Positions 40,599 through 50,335 are shown, counted from the first letter of the stretch. The stretch: DNA of 51,034 nt from a virus (IMGVR_UViG_3300021432_000012:1-51034); one strand, 5' to 3'. Made by a program: numbers and translations. The notes: generated by a model from the sequence alone, not told the origin.

Positions 40599-42671
40599 AT
40601 GGATGATACACAAAATAGCGGGACACCTCTACCACAAGGACAGACTCAATCTTTGATGGGGGCATTAGGGAAATTAGCGGAAAATCCCGTTAATCCTTCC
40701 TTAGGAGGGTTATCGTTTGCCGCTGGCATAATGAAGCCTGCATTAGGAGGGTTCGGAGAAGCATTGGGTAGCGGATTAGGAGCGCAAGCAGAAACCCTCA
40801 AAAATCAAGAAGCTCTAAAAGCGAGCTATATCCCACATGTAACTCAGGCACTCATCCAGGCTGCACAAATGCAACGCCAGATGGCGATTGATCAAATGAT
40901 GATGGGAATGCTGAACAAGGGAAGAATTCCTCAAAATGGCGTCTCACAACAAAATCCACAACAAGTTGGACAAAGTGATAATGGGCAGCAAAATGTCGGG
41001 TCTCCTGATGCTAGTAATCCTCAGCCACAAAATGTAAATGCTGGAGTTAATAATGCTCCTGTTTCTGGTCAGATGCTCCCACAAGGACAAGCTGGAGTCG
41101 GGAATCTTGATCCTACCGATTTGGCCGTAATGAAATATTTCGGTAAGGATATGACGCCAGAATGGAAACTTGCTAAATTTGGCGAGAAACTTGACCCTAA
41201 TAGTTTCCGTGCAATGCCTGATGGCTCTACCGTTTATTTACCAGATGTGACAAAGGGCATTGGTTATGATGTGAAAACTGGCAATGCGATACAAATTCCT
41301 GGTTTTGCTGAATCTAATGCAGCAATTGAAGGAGCTAAAACGACCGCAGTTAAGAGCGCAGAGAACAAACAGACCTTGTTACCGTTGGGATATGTAGGAC
41401 CAAACGAGCGCCCTGTAGGCGGGACTATTTCCGAATATCTAGGAACTCCTGCGACTCCAGGCACTGCGAATTCTCCAGCATCTCCTCTTACGCCACATCC
41501 TTTTGTTGCCGCTGCTTCACAGGCTACAGGAATTCGCCCTTCTTTATTGAATGCAGTCATCAAGACTGAAAGCGGGGGTAATCCAAATGCCGTATCTCCT
41601 AAAGGAGCGCAAGGGCTGATGCAATTAATGCCTGATACTGCGAAACAATTAGGTATTAATCCGAAAGACCCAGCACAAAACATACAAGGCGGCGCAACCT
41701 ATTTGAAGCAGATGCAGGATAAATACGGTAGTGAACCGCTTGCCTTAGCTGCTTACAATATGGGGCCGGGAGCAATGGATTCTTGGCTGAAGAAGGGTGC
41801 TAACTGGTCTGATCTTCCGCAAGAAACGAAAGATTACGTTTCTAAAGTATCGATGAATGAAGGTTTACAAAATGCTGCACCACAAGCGGTAAATAATGCC
41901 GGAGCACAAACTGATGCTAGTGGACGTCCAATATTGCAATCTGCAACCGAAGCTGCACAAGCAGCAGCTAAAGTAGCGTTGGGCAAAGAATCTGGGTCTG
42001 CCGATATAAAGAATTTTAACGAATATAAAAATAACCTTGATAAGAGCGTCGATGAACAACGTTCATTGGTTCAACGTAATCAGGAAATTCTGCCATTACT
42101 CCAGCAATATCAGACTGGTGGCGCAGCGCCTAATGAACGTTTGGAATTAGCTTCCAAGATACAGAATACATTTCCAGGTAATTCTGTCGCTAAGGCTTTG
42201 GCTTCAAGGATTGCAGGAGGAGATGTATCTGCGGGGCAGGAATTGAACCAATTATTATCAAGCGCAGGTTTAAGCAATTTGATCCAGACATTACAAGGTC
42301 AGGGGCGCGTGAATAATGCTGAATTTAAAGCATTGCAAGCCCATGCTGAAAGCAATATGAGCGACCCGGATACTTTGCGTAGGCTGATGGATTACCAAAA
42401 TAGGCTTTATCAACAATCTTATGGAGAGCAGCAAGGCATTGCCTCTGCTCAAAAGGCTGGAACTCTAAATCCGCAAACTTGGCGCGCTGATTACTCGAAA
42501 GTTCTCAATGACAATGCACTTGGAAAACAAACTGAACCTGTCTCTGCTCCTGTCGCTGCGGTGATTGCAAATTCCAAGAATAATGGAAAACAAATTCCGC
42601 AGAAAGGAAAGTCGGCATCTGGAAAGCCCATTACTTTCAATCCTAAAACAAATCAATGGGAGTACGACTAA
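40599..42671 (+). CDS. Virion protein with lytic transglycosylase domain
   Basis: 690 residues. A soluble lytic transglycosylase (SLT) domain at about 305-420 has catalytic Glu324 in V-I-K-T-E-S-G-G, then G-L-M-Q-L-M-P and A-Y-N-M-G-P-G. It cuts cell-wall glycan so the DNA can pass. The flanks are Gln-rich helical. Likely an ejected protein. Confidence 0.85.
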   Translation: MDDTQNSGTPLPQGQTQSLMGALGKLAENPVNPSLGGLSFAAGIMKPALGGFGEALGSGLGAQAETLKNQEALKASYIPHVTQALIQAAQMQRQMAIDQMMMGMLNKGRIPQNGVSQQNPQQVGQSDNGQQNVGSPDASNPQPQNVNAGVNNAPVSGQMLPQGQAGVGNLDPTDLAVMKYFGKDMTPEWKLAKFGEKLDPNSFRAMPDGSTVYLPDVTKGIGYDVKTGNAIQIPGFAESNAAIEGAKTTAVKSAENKQTLLPLGYVGPNERPVGGTISEYLGTPATPGTANSPASPLTPHPFVAAASQATGIRPSLLNAVIKTESGGNPNAVSPKGAQGLMQLMPDTAKQLGINPKDPAQNIQGGATYLKQMQDKYGSEPLALAAYNMGPGAMDSWLKKGANWSDLPQETKDYVSKVSMNEGLQNAAPQAVNNAGAQTDASGRPILQSATEAAQAAAKVALGKESGSADIKNFNEYKNNLDKSVDEQRSLVQRNQEILPLLQQYQTGGAAPNERLELASKIQNTFPGNSVAKALASRIAGGDVSAGQELNQLLSSAGLSNLIQTLQGQGRVNNAEFKALQAHAESNMSDPDTLRRLMDYQNRLYQQSYGEQQGIASAQKAGTLNPQTWRADYSKVLNDNALGKQTEPVSAPVAAVIANSKNNGKQIPQKGKSASGKPITFNPKTNQWEYD

Positions 42672-44866
42672 TGGGTACTCCAGTTCCTTTGAATGATCTT
42701 CCGCAAGAGATGCAGCCTATAGATCAAGGTAAGGCTGTTCCTGCGGCTGATTTGCCACGTGGAGTTGCAACTAACCCTAATGCATCTCCTAGTATTTTAG
42801 ATTATGGCAAAGCGCTTTTGACTGGTATCAATCGGGGAACGTATGCCAATCTTTTAGGGATGCCAGCGGATACTATCGCCAATGCAGAGGATTTAGCTAA
42901 GGCAGCTATTGGATATCCCTACAGTAAATTGACAGGAAAACCACCACCTGATTGGACTGCGCCTATGGATAGAGCGCAAGTCCCAGGAACGTCAGATTGG
43001 ATCGCCAATAAGATGAATGAAGGCGCTAGAAATTTAGGCGTCGTTTCTCCAGTAAACAACCCCATTCCTCAAAGTGGGTTAGGCCAAATATTGCATGCTA
43101 CTGGAACTGGAATAGGTTCTGCTGTTGCTCCTGCTTCTAGTGGTACGCAGGCATTAAAAAATGTCGCTCTTGGTGGGCTATCTGGGATGGCTGCTGGTTC
43201 TGCTGGTGCTGCTGGAGCATCCCCAGAGGCTCAAATACTCGCCGGAATGCTTCCCGGAGCCGCAGGAAAAGCCATAGGCGGAGCAACTAGACTTGCTCTT
43301 ACTGGAGGCCCAGAAAACCAACAGCGCGTAGCACAACGCGTACAAGACCTAAAGAACGCTGGTATCGAAAGTCCTTCCTTGGGGCTTTCGACTGGTAGTC
43401 CTTTGATTATGGGAATAGAAAATCTCGCATCTAAATTGCCTGGATCAGTAGGTACATTCCAAAATGCGGCAACAGGAAATATTCAAGGGATGCAAAATAA
43501 AATAAAGGCAATGCGTGATGCTGCATCTCCTAGTTACGGTGCAATTCCTGCTGGGGCTATGCTGCAAAAAGATATCACGAATTTCCCAGCGACACGAATT
43601 GATCCTACCTATAGCGGCCTTCTTGACAAAGTAATGGATATCGTAGGGCCGCAAACGCAAACAGCAATTCCTAATACTTTATCTACTGCTAGGCAATTGG
43701 CGGCTCCTAATCCGGGAGCACCAGCATCAACAAAAGCATTGATTATTCCAGCTATTGATAAAATGTCTAAGGCATTAGCATCTGACACGGCACTTTCTCC
43801 ACCACCTTCAAGCAATGCATTTATTCCAGGCGCATCAGCTTTAACTACGCCGCAAGAGCCGAGTATTCCTTTTCAGGCGTTACGTAACCTACGCACTGGA
43901 ATAGGCGCTGAGGCACGATCAAAAGATATCACTGCGACGCCAGCAGAAGCGCAATATAAAAATCTGTATGGGGCAATGAGTCAAGATATAGGGCAAGGAA
44001 CGCAAGCAGTTGATAGAGCAAATGCTACTAGATTGGGAGAATTAAGAGCGCAGGATACTTTGACGCCTAGTGAGATGAAAGAATTATCTACATTGGAAGC
44101 ATCGGCGCAGACTCCAACAGGCCAACAGCAAATGGTGCAAGCGTCTACTGGTCCATTGTCGCCATCACAAACACCTGCGAGCAATGCATGGAATCGGTCA
44201 AATGATTTTTATTCAGCAGCGATGGATAGGGTTAAGAAATTGCAGCCAATAGCAGATATGTCTTCTCCAGAAGCTGCCTATCGCGCATATGTAGGTGCTG
44301 CGCCGGGTAATGTAACCACGATGAATGCGGTTAAAAAAAGTATCACGCCAGATACTAGGTCAGCTATCGCAAGTACCATCTTGGATCAAATGGGACTTGC
44401 CTCGCCAGGAAAGCAAGATAATACAGGAAATGTTTTTTCTCCTGAAACGTATTTGACTCAATACAATAAATTAGGCGAGCCTGGGCGTCAGGCACTATTT
44501 TCTGGATTCCATGGATCGGAAAATATCAACAGCGGAACTCAGGATGTAGCTAAAGGCGCATCCATGTTACGGGACGCTTCTAAAATATGGGCAAATCCTT
44601 CTGGTACGGGAGGGAATGTCATGGCAGCAGCAGGAATGGGAGGAATTTTGTCTAACCTATTCTCCAATCCTGGCGTTGCCGCTGGTGGTGCTTTGGGCCT
44701 ATTGGGCGGGAATATCGCGGCGAGAAAATTGCTTCTCAATCCTGATTTCATTAACTATATGATAAAGCAACAACAGCCAAATTCACCTAGGATTCAAAGT
44801 GGCTTACAGACATTGATGAATAATGCGACAATGGGATTACAAGGTACTGAGGATCAATCACAGTAA
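42671..44866 (+). CDS. Large internal virion protein
   Basis: 731 residues from the ATG at 42671, overlapping the previous stop (TAATG). Ala/Gly/Ser-rich, with a hydrophobic Gly/Ala segment near 665-690 that could enter a membrane. No catalytic motif. Position after the SLT protein suits an ejection protein. Confidence 0.6.
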   Translation: MGTPVPLNDLPQEMQPIDQGKAVPAADLPRGVATNPNASPSILDYGKALLTGINRGTYANLLGMPADTIANAEDLAKAAIGYPYSKLTGKPPPDWTAPMDRAQVPGTSDWIANKMNEGARNLGVVSPVNNPIPQSGLGQILHATGTGIGSAVAPASSGTQALKNVALGGLSGMAAGSAGAAGASPEAQILAGMLPGAAGKAIGGATRLALTGGPENQQRVAQRVQDLKNAGIESPSLGLSTGSPLIMGIENLASKLPGSVGTFQNAATGNIQGMQNKIKAMRDAASPSYGAIPAGAMLQKDITNFPATRIDPTYSGLLDKVMDIVGPQTQTAIPNTLSTARQLAAPNPGAPASTKALIIPAIDKMSKALASDTALSPPPSSNAFIPGASALTTPQEPSIPFQALRNLRTGIGAEARSKDITATPAEAQYKNLYGAMSQDIGQGTQAVDRANATRLGELRAQDTLTPSEMKELSTLEASAQTPTGQQQMVQASTGPLSPSQTPASNAWNRSNDFYSAAMDRVKKLQPIADMSSPEAAYRAYVGAAPGNVTTMNAVKKSITPDTRSAIASTILDQMGLASPGKQDNTGNVFSPETYLTQYNKLGEPGRQALFSGFHGSENINSGTQDVAKGASMLRDASKIWANPSGTGGNVMAAAGMGGILSNLFSNPGVAAGGALGLLGGNIAARKLLLNPDFINYMIKQQQPNSPRIQSGLQTLMNNATMGLQGTEDQSQ

Positions 44867-45004
44867 GCGAATCATTGTGCCTATGATATTGAAGATGAAC
44901 AGAAGTACACCGATTGACGATATCAGGATTAAGGGACATTTGAAATCGCCTTTTTCTGAATAATTGAAAAATTCCTTATCTTGCTTGTATTCTGGCAATT
45001 TCAT
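44858..45004 (-). CDS. Small membrane ORF opposite lysis genes
   Basis: 48 residues on the minus strand: charged head, then a membrane segment (L-I-L-I-S-S-I-G-V-L-L-F-I-F-N-I-I-G) and M-I-R-L-L. Its only ribosome-like AGGA is distant. It lies in the gap before the holin. Uncertain. Confidence 0.35.
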   Translation of the reverse strand: MKLPEYKQDKEFFNYSEKGDFKCPLILISSIGVLLFIFNIIGTMIRLL

Positions 45005-45061
45005 TGTAAGATGAAATCCTATAATATGAGTAAGAATCATTGTAGGATAGAAAGGCATATT

Positions 45062-45286
45062 ATGCTAATAGACGAATGGAAAAAAGCGCATAAGTTCCTC
45101 AGTGTTCAGGTAACAACGATTACCGGAGTATTAGCTATGGCATATGAGTATATCCCTCAAATTCAGCAATATTTCCCTCCAGGTTGGTTTAAATACGCTG
45201 TAGGAGCAATTCTGATAGCACGCCTGTTAAGGCAACAGAAGAAAGAAGAAAATGGACATAACATTACTGATTCAGGAACTTCGTAG
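45062..45286 (+). CDS. Holin
   Basis: 74 residues from the ATG at 45062 with GAAAGG upstream. Two hydrophobic segments (V-T-T-I-T-G-V-L-A-M-A-Y and F-K-Y-A-V-G-A-I-L-I-A) with a charged C-terminus. It overlaps the lysozyme gene by 35 bases. It would form membrane holes that release the endolysin. Confidence 0.75.
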   Translation: MLIDEWKKAHKFLSVQVTTITGVLAMAYEYIPQIQQYFPPGWFKYAVGAILIARLLRQQKKEENGHNITDSGTS

Positions 45287-45689
45287 AGATGAGGGTGTAC
45301 GCTATTCCCCTTATCTGGACAGTAAAGGCATCAAAACTGTCGGCGTTGGTCACAATATGATCGCGAATCCTCTAGTAAATGAAATTTATCCTTTGACTGA
45401 CGATCAGGTAAATGACATTCTCAGCGATGATTTAAAAAATATTTTTTCTGCGCTTGATAATAATCTACCATGGTGGTCTTCATTGGATGAAGTAAGGCAG
45501 CGCATCCTAGCGAATATGGCCTTTAATATGGGCATTCATACACTCTTAGAATTCCACAATACGTTAGGCGCAATCCAATTAGGTGATTATTTAGGAGCGG
45601 CAAACGGAATGAGAAATTCAGCATGGGCGCATCAAGTAGGACAACGTGCAGAGCGGCTTGCACAAGCAATGCAGACCGGAGTAATGTAA
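45252..45689 (+). CDS. T4-type lysozyme (endolysin, GH24)
   Basis: 145 residues. E14, D23 and T29 have the T4 lysozyme spacing (E-11, D-20, T-26), within R-R-D-E-G ... Y-L-D-S-K-G-I-K-T-V-G-V-G-H. It cuts peptidoglycan. No signal peptide, so it needs the holin. Confidence 0.9.
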   Translation: MDITLLIQELRRDEGVRYSPYLDSKGIKTVGVGHNMIANPLVNEIYPLTDDQVNDILSDDLKNIFSALDNNLPWWSSLDEVRQRILANMAFNMGIHTLLEFHNTLGAIQLGDYLGAANGMRNSAWAHQVGQRAERLAQAMQTGVM

Positions 45690-45884
45690 ATGACATGGTC
45701 TGTTTTTACCTTTACGCATAGTCTTCCACAAGTTATTCCTGATGATGATTTATATCCTCATGAATTCCTTAATTGCAAATGTCATCCATTTGTAACTGAT
45801 GATAAAGACGATGATGAAGTTCTTGTACACAATAGTTTTGATGGGCGAGAGAACTTCGAACGTAAAGATCGATTGCCTTCATAA
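45690..45884 (+). CDS. Small conserved lysis-region protein
   Basis: 64 residues, starting at the base after the lysozyme stop. V-L-V-H-N-S-F-D-G-R-E-N-F is a motif shared with small phage proteins. Acidic centre with C-K-C-H. Function unknown. Confidence 0.65.
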   Translation: MTWSVFTFTHSLPQVIPDDDLYPHEFLNCKCHPFVTDDKDDDEVLVHNSFDGRENFERKDRLPS

Positions 45885-45892
45885 GGAATAAT

Positions 45893-46468
45893 ATGCCAGT
45901 ATTTTTGCTGAGCTTTTTAGCCAAAGATGGATTTAAATTAATCGCCGTATTGGCTTTATTTTCAGCTCTTGCTTATGGAGAACATCGTTTCCACAAATGG
46001 GAAAAATCGCTAGTTCAGCAAGGATATGATGAAGCACGCAAAGAAGATGATGCAAAACAATCTATCGCAAATGAAAAGGCAGAACGCCTATTAATTACTG
46101 CCAACAATGCCATTGCGCAGTCGCAGCAGGAAATCCAAAATCTCAGCAATCAACTTGCATTAAGAGCCAAGGAGTTACAAGATGCAAAAGAAGAACGTCA
46201 GAAACTTGTGGCTGATTATGCTGCTGGTCTTAAGCGCATGTCAGTCCGTACCATTGGGGGTGCCAATTGTGAGGGTGGAAACTCCAAACAAAATAGTAGT
46301 TCCTCCGCTTCCCACGGAAGTAATGAAGGGCGATCCGAGCTTGTGCCAGAAGTTTCTGCTGATATTCTCGACTTCGCCGGAAGATATCAAGACAACGTGC
46401 GGAATTTAGACATTTGCATTGATGCTTATAACGGCATGCGTGAGCAGTTAAATAAAGATGAAAAATAA
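45893..46468 (+). CDS. Rz: Rz i-spanin
   Basis: 191 residues: N-terminal membrane segment (L-I-A-V-L-A-L-F-S-A-L-A-Y) followed by a periplasmic coiled coil. It spans the periplasm with Rz1 and fuses inner and outer membrane at lysis. Rz1 lies inside it in another frame. Confidence 0.85.
   Translation: MPVFLLSFLAKDGFKLIAVLALFSALAYGEHRFHKWEKSLVQQGYDEARKEDDAKQSIANEKAERLLITANNAIAQSQQEIQNLSNQLALRAKELQDAKEERQKLVADYAAGLKRMSVRTIGGANCEGGNSKQNSSSSASHGSNEGRSELVPEVSADILDFAGRYQDNVRNLDICIDAYNGMREQLNKDEK
46182..46409 (+). CDS. Rz1: Rz1 o-spanin lipoprotein (nested)
   Basis: 75 residues inside Rz in the +1 frame. Signal with lipobox L-V-L-S-A-C, predicted lipidated Cys20, then a Pro-rich short chain (V-V-P-P-L-P). 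The nested arrangement is the usual spanin one. Another start could lie a few codons down. Confidence 0.8.
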   Translation: MQKKNVRNLWLIMLLVLSACQSVPLGVPIVRVETPNKIVVPPLPTEVMKGDPSLCQKFLLIFSTSPEDIKTTCGI

Positions 46469-46656
46469 TGGCACGACTGAATCTGGCTATACTTTATTGC
46501 GCATGGGTCACTACAATTATTTTCATCTTGATTAATTGCGATGTGCCGAAGAAGAAGCATAAAATTGCCATCATAACGATTTCTGAAAGAGTCGATGATA
46601 GGCTGTTAGAAGTAAAGAAAAAAGCAGAGCGATTAACTGGCATTCCGTTGAAATGA
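46468..46656 (+). CDS. Small membrane protein after spanins
   Basis: 62 residues; the start overlaps the Rz stop. One membrane segment (I-L-Y-C-A-W-V-T-T-I-I-F-I-L-I) and a basic tail. Function unknown. Confidence 0.55.
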   Translation: MARLNLAILYCAWVTTIIFILINCDVPKKKHKIAIITISERVDDRLLEVKKKAERLTGIPLK

Positions 46657-46675
46657 AAACTGATATGCACAATCT

Positions 46676-46837
46676 ATGGACGCGGTACTGACAAACTTAT
46701 TATGCGCCTTCTTCGGTGCGTTTGTTTGGCATATTGTATGGGTATTTGCGATCCCGTTTTTAATCGCAAAGGTTATGCACCATAGATTTAAGTCTCATTT
46801 CACTTGGAAGCTTTATTTCTTCGGCAAGTGGGAATAG
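46676..46837 (+). CDS. Small membrane protein
   Basis: 53 residues, M-D-A-V-L-T-N-L-L-C-A-F-F-G-A-F-V-W-H-I-V-W-V-F-A, one long hydrophobic span and a basic aromatic tail. Weak ribosome site. Last gene of the rightward lysis operon. Confidence 0.5.
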   Translation: MDAVLTNLLCAFFGAFVWHIVWVFAIPFLIAKVMHHRFKSHFTWKLYFFGKWE

Positions 46838-46945
46838 TGGCGAATCCGACTAGCATATGCCTTCGCGTTGCGGTCGCTGATGATGGACTGCTATTCAGCT
46901 ATAGCTAAATGATGCCGCTTGCGCGACTCCCCGGCCCACTCAGGG

Positions 46946-47275
46946 TCATCTTCCCGCAGAAACTACCGTCATAACCAAGGTTCCCGATGTCCATGCAGTG
47001 CAATTCAGGCGGACATATTGTATCGGCTGAACATAACTACCATCCGTATTTGCTGTTTTACCTGTTACTGTAGGATGATCGAACCATGTCGCATTTGCGG
47101 CCGTCACAGTGCCGTTAGTTCCGTCCCCTATGGTGTCATAGCAATGTTGCACTTTAAATGTCGCAGTGCCAGTAATAACCACGCCAAACCCTAGATTGAA
47201 GTACCCATCGTAGCTTACTTGGACTGGTGGCGTTGTCGTGACGGAGGATATTGCTGCTGTAACTTGTGCGCGCAT
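46946..47275 (-). CDS. Small beta-rich protein, unknown function
   Basis: 109 residues with AAGGATAATC upstream. Thr/Val-rich beta strands, similar in character to phage decoration or secreted proteins. Last gene of the leftward arm, downstream of the protease. Confidence 0.6.
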   Translation of the reverse strand: MRAQVTAAISSVTTTPPVQVSYDGYFNLGFGVVITGTATFKVQHCYDTIGDGTNGTVTAANATWFDHPTVTGKTANTDGSYVQPIQYVRLNCTAWTSGTLVMTVVSAGR

Positions 47276-47345
47276 GATTGATTATCCTTGTAAATAATTC
47301 TTCGTATTTTACGCCAATTGCCCGAAAATTAGTACTTTACAGAGA

Positions 47346-47371
47346 GAAAGCCCAAGACTATTTGGGCTTTC
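47346..47371. terminator. Perfect 10-bp hairpin, terminator-like
   Basis: GAAAGCCCAA-gactat-TTGGGCTTTC between the protease gene and the small gene at 46946. The T-run after it is short on either strand, so it is a weaker or processing site. Confidence 0.55.
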
Positions 47372-47423
47372 AATAATATGTTTGATATGCCTGTAAAGTT
47401 ATTTTCAGTTCATATTAGCTCCT

Positions 47424-48719
47424 TTAAGAATGAATATTCCAGTGTTGCGGTAAATGTGACGCAATTCCGACTTTCACTATCTGGCATTGATTGGCATCTG
47501 AAGTTACCTGATTAAGAGTAGACCGTGCTAAATCAATGTGAGTGCCGTCTATTTGCATGGCAATGCTGTAGTACTGCCCCATATCTTGCTCGTTCAATAG
47601 ATAATCATGCGCCGCCATGTCACCACCAGAAGTTAAATTGGCTACGTAATCTGCTACTTGGGAATAGAGTGTACCTGCATTCATACCAGCGTCAAGTTTG
47701 GCAGTATAAAAAGCTTCTCCTGCTGCGTCGGCATCCCGTCCAAGCACAAAATGAAACATATCATCTACTATCTGCTTATTAGTTTCTCCAGCGTGGATAG
47801 CTTGGGCTTCTGGCGAATTCCACATGGATTGAGCAATAGTGTCGGCAGAATACGTACCTGCTTTTAACAAGTCTGTAAAAAACTTCTCGCCTCCTGCTTC
47901 CGGCAGCCTACGCATTTCTATCGCGTACAACTGAGCTATTTTGGCAGACTCTACGGAGTAAGTCTGATTCACGCCTTCAAAACCGCTTATTGCATACAGT
48001 TCCCAAACATTAGCCATGTGGTTGACAGGACTCCAGTCACCCGGGAACTCATTCATCGGGATAACCTCTAGCCCATTGTCTCCATAACCAGTACCCCATG
48101 AATTTTGGATTATTAAGGAGCCTAGCGGGTTCGCTTGGGAGGCGTCCAAACCTTTATCGTACCCTATGATAGTTGCGCAGTGGCCGCCAAGCAGACCGGA
48201 ACTTGGGGAGTTTGCAGCGTGCAGCGTGTTTAATGGGCCGTGTTCCCACGTCAGCCAATCCTTAGCATTGAAGTCCATCTGCACCGGTTTTCCTTGCTTT
48301 AACTCCCCAATAATCCAATCCAGCATGACATAGTTCTGCTGGCAAGGGGCTAGCAAGTCTGCATCGTAACCTGTAATGGTGTGCTTGGCGGCTTCTTGGT
48401 ACACTGCGTCCGGCGCTTTTGTCATTGCATTTGTATCGTTGTATGCCCACATGGATTCTGGAGCTACGCCTTTTGTTTCTAAGTCTGCCAGCACTTGCGA
48501 TGTTATTGTGCCGTAAGGTATGGAGTGATGAAGGATGTCCTCTTGGCCGTTCCAATAAACAAAATCGCGTGACCCGTTGAATGTGGCCTTACCCTGCAAT
48601 TGTTCAATTAAATTGATTGATGTCATCATTGCATTAGGAACACATGACCCTTGATCCGCTTGATCGTAAGTTTGTCCAATAAACTGTGTGAGATAGATAC
48701 TGGTAGGCGAAGTAGACAT
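47424..48719 (-). CDS. Papain-like cysteine protease with DUF4214-like domain
   Basis: 431 residues with GGAGGAAAA upstream. The catalytic triad of peptidase family C1 is complete: Gln20 (oxyanion) and Cys26 in D-Q-A-D-Q-G-S-C, His180 in G-G-H-C-A-T-I-I-G-Y-D, Asn206 in I-Q-N-S-W-G-T-G-Y-G-D-N-G. From about 255 to 395 it resembles DUF4214: A-Q-L-Y-A-I-E-M-R-R-L-P-E-A-G-G-E-K-F-F and V-L-G-R-D-A-D-A-A-G-E-A-F-Y. No signal peptide or propeptide is visible. A papain-type enzyme is rare in a phage and its target is unknown; it could act on virion or host proteins. Confidence 0.8.
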   Translation of the reverse strand: MSTSPTSIYLTQFIGQTYDQADQGSCVPNAMMTSINLIEQLQGKATFNGSRDFVYWNGQEDILHHSIPYGTITSQVLADLETKGVAPESMWAYNDTNAMTKAPDAVYQEAAKHTITGYDADLLAPCQQNYVMLDWIIGELKQGKPVQMDFNAKDWLTWEHGPLNTLHAANSPSSGLLGGHCATIIGYDKGLDASQANPLGSLIIQNSWGTGYGDNGLEVIPMNEFPGDWSPVNHMANVWELYAISGFEGVNQTYSVESAKIAQLYAIEMRRLPEAGGEKFFTDLLKAGTYSADTIAQSMWNSPEAQAIHAGETNKQIVDDMFHFVLGRDADAAGEAFYTAKLDAGMNAGTLYSQVADYVANLTSGGDMAAHDYLLNEQDMGQYYSIAMQIDGTHIDLARSTLNQVTSDANQCQIVKVGIASHLPQHWNIHS

Positions 48720-48734
48720 TTTTCCTCCTTGAAT

Positions 48735-48938
48735 TTAAATCGTGAAAGAGCCAAATATTTTTTGCAGCCAATTACGATCATCCTCTATAGTTATTTGGCT
48801 ACGCATAATAGCAGGGCCGTTAAATTTAACATGTTCTTTCTGCAATCTCTCATGTCGGTTAAGCATAGCAGTTCTTTGAACTTTCATGCGACGGTCTTTC
48901 TGTTCTTTGGCTAATTCGTGGCCTCGATTAGTTTTCAT
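48735..48938 (-). CDS. Small basic protein
   Basis: 67 residues, Lys/Arg-rich helices (E-Q-K-D-R-R-M-K-V-Q-R). AAAGTAGGAC upstream. In the leftward operon just before the protease. Function unknown. Confidence 0.55.
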   Translation of the reverse strand: MKTNRGHELAKEQKDRRMKVQRTAMLNRHERLQKEHVKFNGPAIMRSQITIEDDRNWLQKIFGSFTI

Positions 48939-48941
48939 GTC

Positions 48942-49058
48942 CTACTTTCTGGCATGTACTTTTTGAATTAGTAGGAGCGCTTGAAGCTTAGCAAGTGCGG
49001 CTACTAGCCTCTCCATTTCATTGATTAATTCAAGCTCAAGTTCGATTCGAGTTTTCAT
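48942..49058 (-). CDS. Tiny coiled-coil protein
   Basis: 38 residues, E-L-E-L-E-L-I-N-E-M-E-R-L-V-A-A-L-A-K-L, a compact heptad helix. Overlaps its upstream neighbour by 23 bases. Weak ribosome site. Confidence 0.5.
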   Translation of the reverse strand: MKTRIELELELINEMERLVAALAKLQALLLIQKVHARK

Positions 49059-49170
49059 ATATCACATTCCATATGAGAAGTAAAAGACTGGCGAATGCTA
49101 TACACAATAAAGCCAGAGGAACAATTAAAGGAAAAGCAATAAAAGATATAATCCTAAGAGCAGTTCTCAT
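49036..49170 (-). CDS. Tiny membrane protein
   Basis: 44 residues, mostly one or two hydrophobic segments (I-I-S-F-I-A-F-P-L-I-V-P-L-A-L-L-C-I-A-F-A). ATGA overlap with the gene upstream. Confidence 0.5.
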   Translation of the reverse strand: MRTALRIISFIAFPLIVPLALLCIAFASLLLLIWNVIYENSNRT

Positions 49171-49370
49171 TTTGGCATCCATAGGTATTGAACACGAAAA
49201 CCGAATATTTCAATGTACTTCATATATCGGAATTTTATTCTGAAAATTCTCGGCCCAAAGCGAGACTTATAGAAATACAGACCAATGCGCCAAAACCTAA
49301 CCCAAGATGCATAATCACGATCAATTGTCAGACTGAGTGATCCGAATGAGTAATGCTTAATCCTCTTCAT
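49167..49370 (-). CDS. Small aromatic basic protein
   Basis: 67 residues, rich in Arg, Phe, Tyr and Trp (W-R-I-G-L-Y-F-Y-K-S-R-F-G-P-R-I-F). Overlaps both neighbours. Function unknown. Confidence 0.55.
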   Translation of the reverse strand: MKRIKHYSFGSLSLTIDRDYASWVRFWRIGLYFYKSRFGPRIFRIKFRYMKYIEIFGFRVQYLWMPK

Positions 49371-49551
49371 TTTGTAATCTCTTCACTTGCATTTCTGGCT
49401 TGCGTGACCGAACCCATGCAGCGTATGCAATAGGGTCTTTTTTATCATATGTCATAGTCCGTGTCATATGGCCTTGGTCACGCAATGACTGAGAAAGAAG
49501 ATCACTTTTCCCATCCATGTAAAAGGTAGGAGATACAGAAATAGTTTCCAT
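49357..49551 (-). CDS. Small phage protein, unknown function
   Basis: 64 residues. M-T-R-T-M-T-Y-D-K-K-D-P-I-A-Y-A-A-W-V-R-S-R. AAGGA upstream. Overlaps the next gene by 14 bases. Confidence 0.55.
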   Translation of the reverse strand: METISVSPTFYMDGKSDLLSQSLRDQGHMTRTMTYDKKDPIAYAAWVRSRKPEMQVKRLQNEED

Positions 49552-49552
49552 T

Positions 49553-49648
49553 TCATTTTTCCTTATAATGCGGAGGATGATTAATGCCGCATATCACAAG
49601 ATAGCCTATTAACAGGAAAATCCCAAGGATAAAAAAGAGAGTTAGCAT
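49553..49648 (-). CDS. Tiny membrane protein
   Basis: 31 residues, one span (L-T-L-F-F-I-L-G-I-F-L-L-I-G-Y-L-V-I), with GGAGG well placed before the ATG. Confidence 0.55.
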   Translation of the reverse strand: MLTLFFILGIFLLIGYLVICGINHPPHYKEK

Positions 49649-49686
49649 GCCATCCTCCGGTTATGCAAGATCGACGTTAGCGATGA

Positions 49687-50328
49687 TTATGCTGCTTTAC
49701 GTTTTACTGAGTCTAATTTTTTGATATGTGATCTGATTTTACTACCCATCAAAGACCATAGGGCTATCTTTTCCTCTTGAGAGGGTATTCCGTGCCATAA
49801 ACTGAATAGTTCATCGTCTTTCGAATCTGAGAAAAGCGCGTCAAGCTCATCCCTGATTCCAAGAAGTTTATGCTGATTTGTGGGCGAAAGTTTTTCAAAT
49901 GCACCGTCAGTTCCTGATATCGTTTCTTTCTTCTTAGTATTCGTTGCTTTCTGTCCGTCATCATCATCTTGATAGAGACCAGTGATTGCTGCTAATGAGT
50001 AGCGCCTACCATAAGTTAGTGCCGATCCAAATCCCTGCGGATCATTTTTCACTATTGGCATAGTAAGCTCACTCTCAATCCATTCACCAGAGCTATGCAT
50101 TAGCCGCGTAACAAGGCTTATATGCATATCTGACGTCTTACCAGGGCTTTGCATAAAAACTATGCCATTGCTATTTAAAGCTATTTTGACGGCATCGATT
50201 ACTGATGGCAAATCCGCGTATTTTGATTTCAAGTGCGGATTTACAGAATCCTTAATAGCAAAAGTTATTTGTTTTTGAGCCTCTAAGAAAGCTGGCAAAA
50301 ATGATGTTAATGATTCGCTAGTATTCAT
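49687..50328 (-). CDS. ERF-family single-strand annealing protein
   Basis: 213 residues from the ATG at 50328 with GAGGA upstream. N-P-H-L-K-S-K-Y-A-D-L-P-S-V-I-D-A-V, then F-G-S-A-L-T-Y-G-R-R-Y-S-L-A-A-I-T-G-L-Y-Q-D-D-D-D-G-Q-K-A is the ERF signature. It binds single strands and anneals homologous DNA, aiding phage recombination, concatemer formation and repeat-mediated rearrangement. Confidence 0.92.
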   Translation of the reverse strand: MNTSESLTSFLPAFLEAQKQITFAIKDSVNPHLKSKYADLPSVIDAVKIALNSNGIVFMQSPGKTSDMHISLVTRLMHSSGEWIESELTMPIVKNDPQGFGSALTYGRRYSLAAITGLYQDDDDGQKATNTKKKETISGTDGAFEKLSPTNQHKLLGIRDELDALFSDSKDDELFSLWHGIPSQEEKIALWSLMGSKIRSHIKKLDSVKRKAA

Positions 50329-50335
50329 ATTTTCC

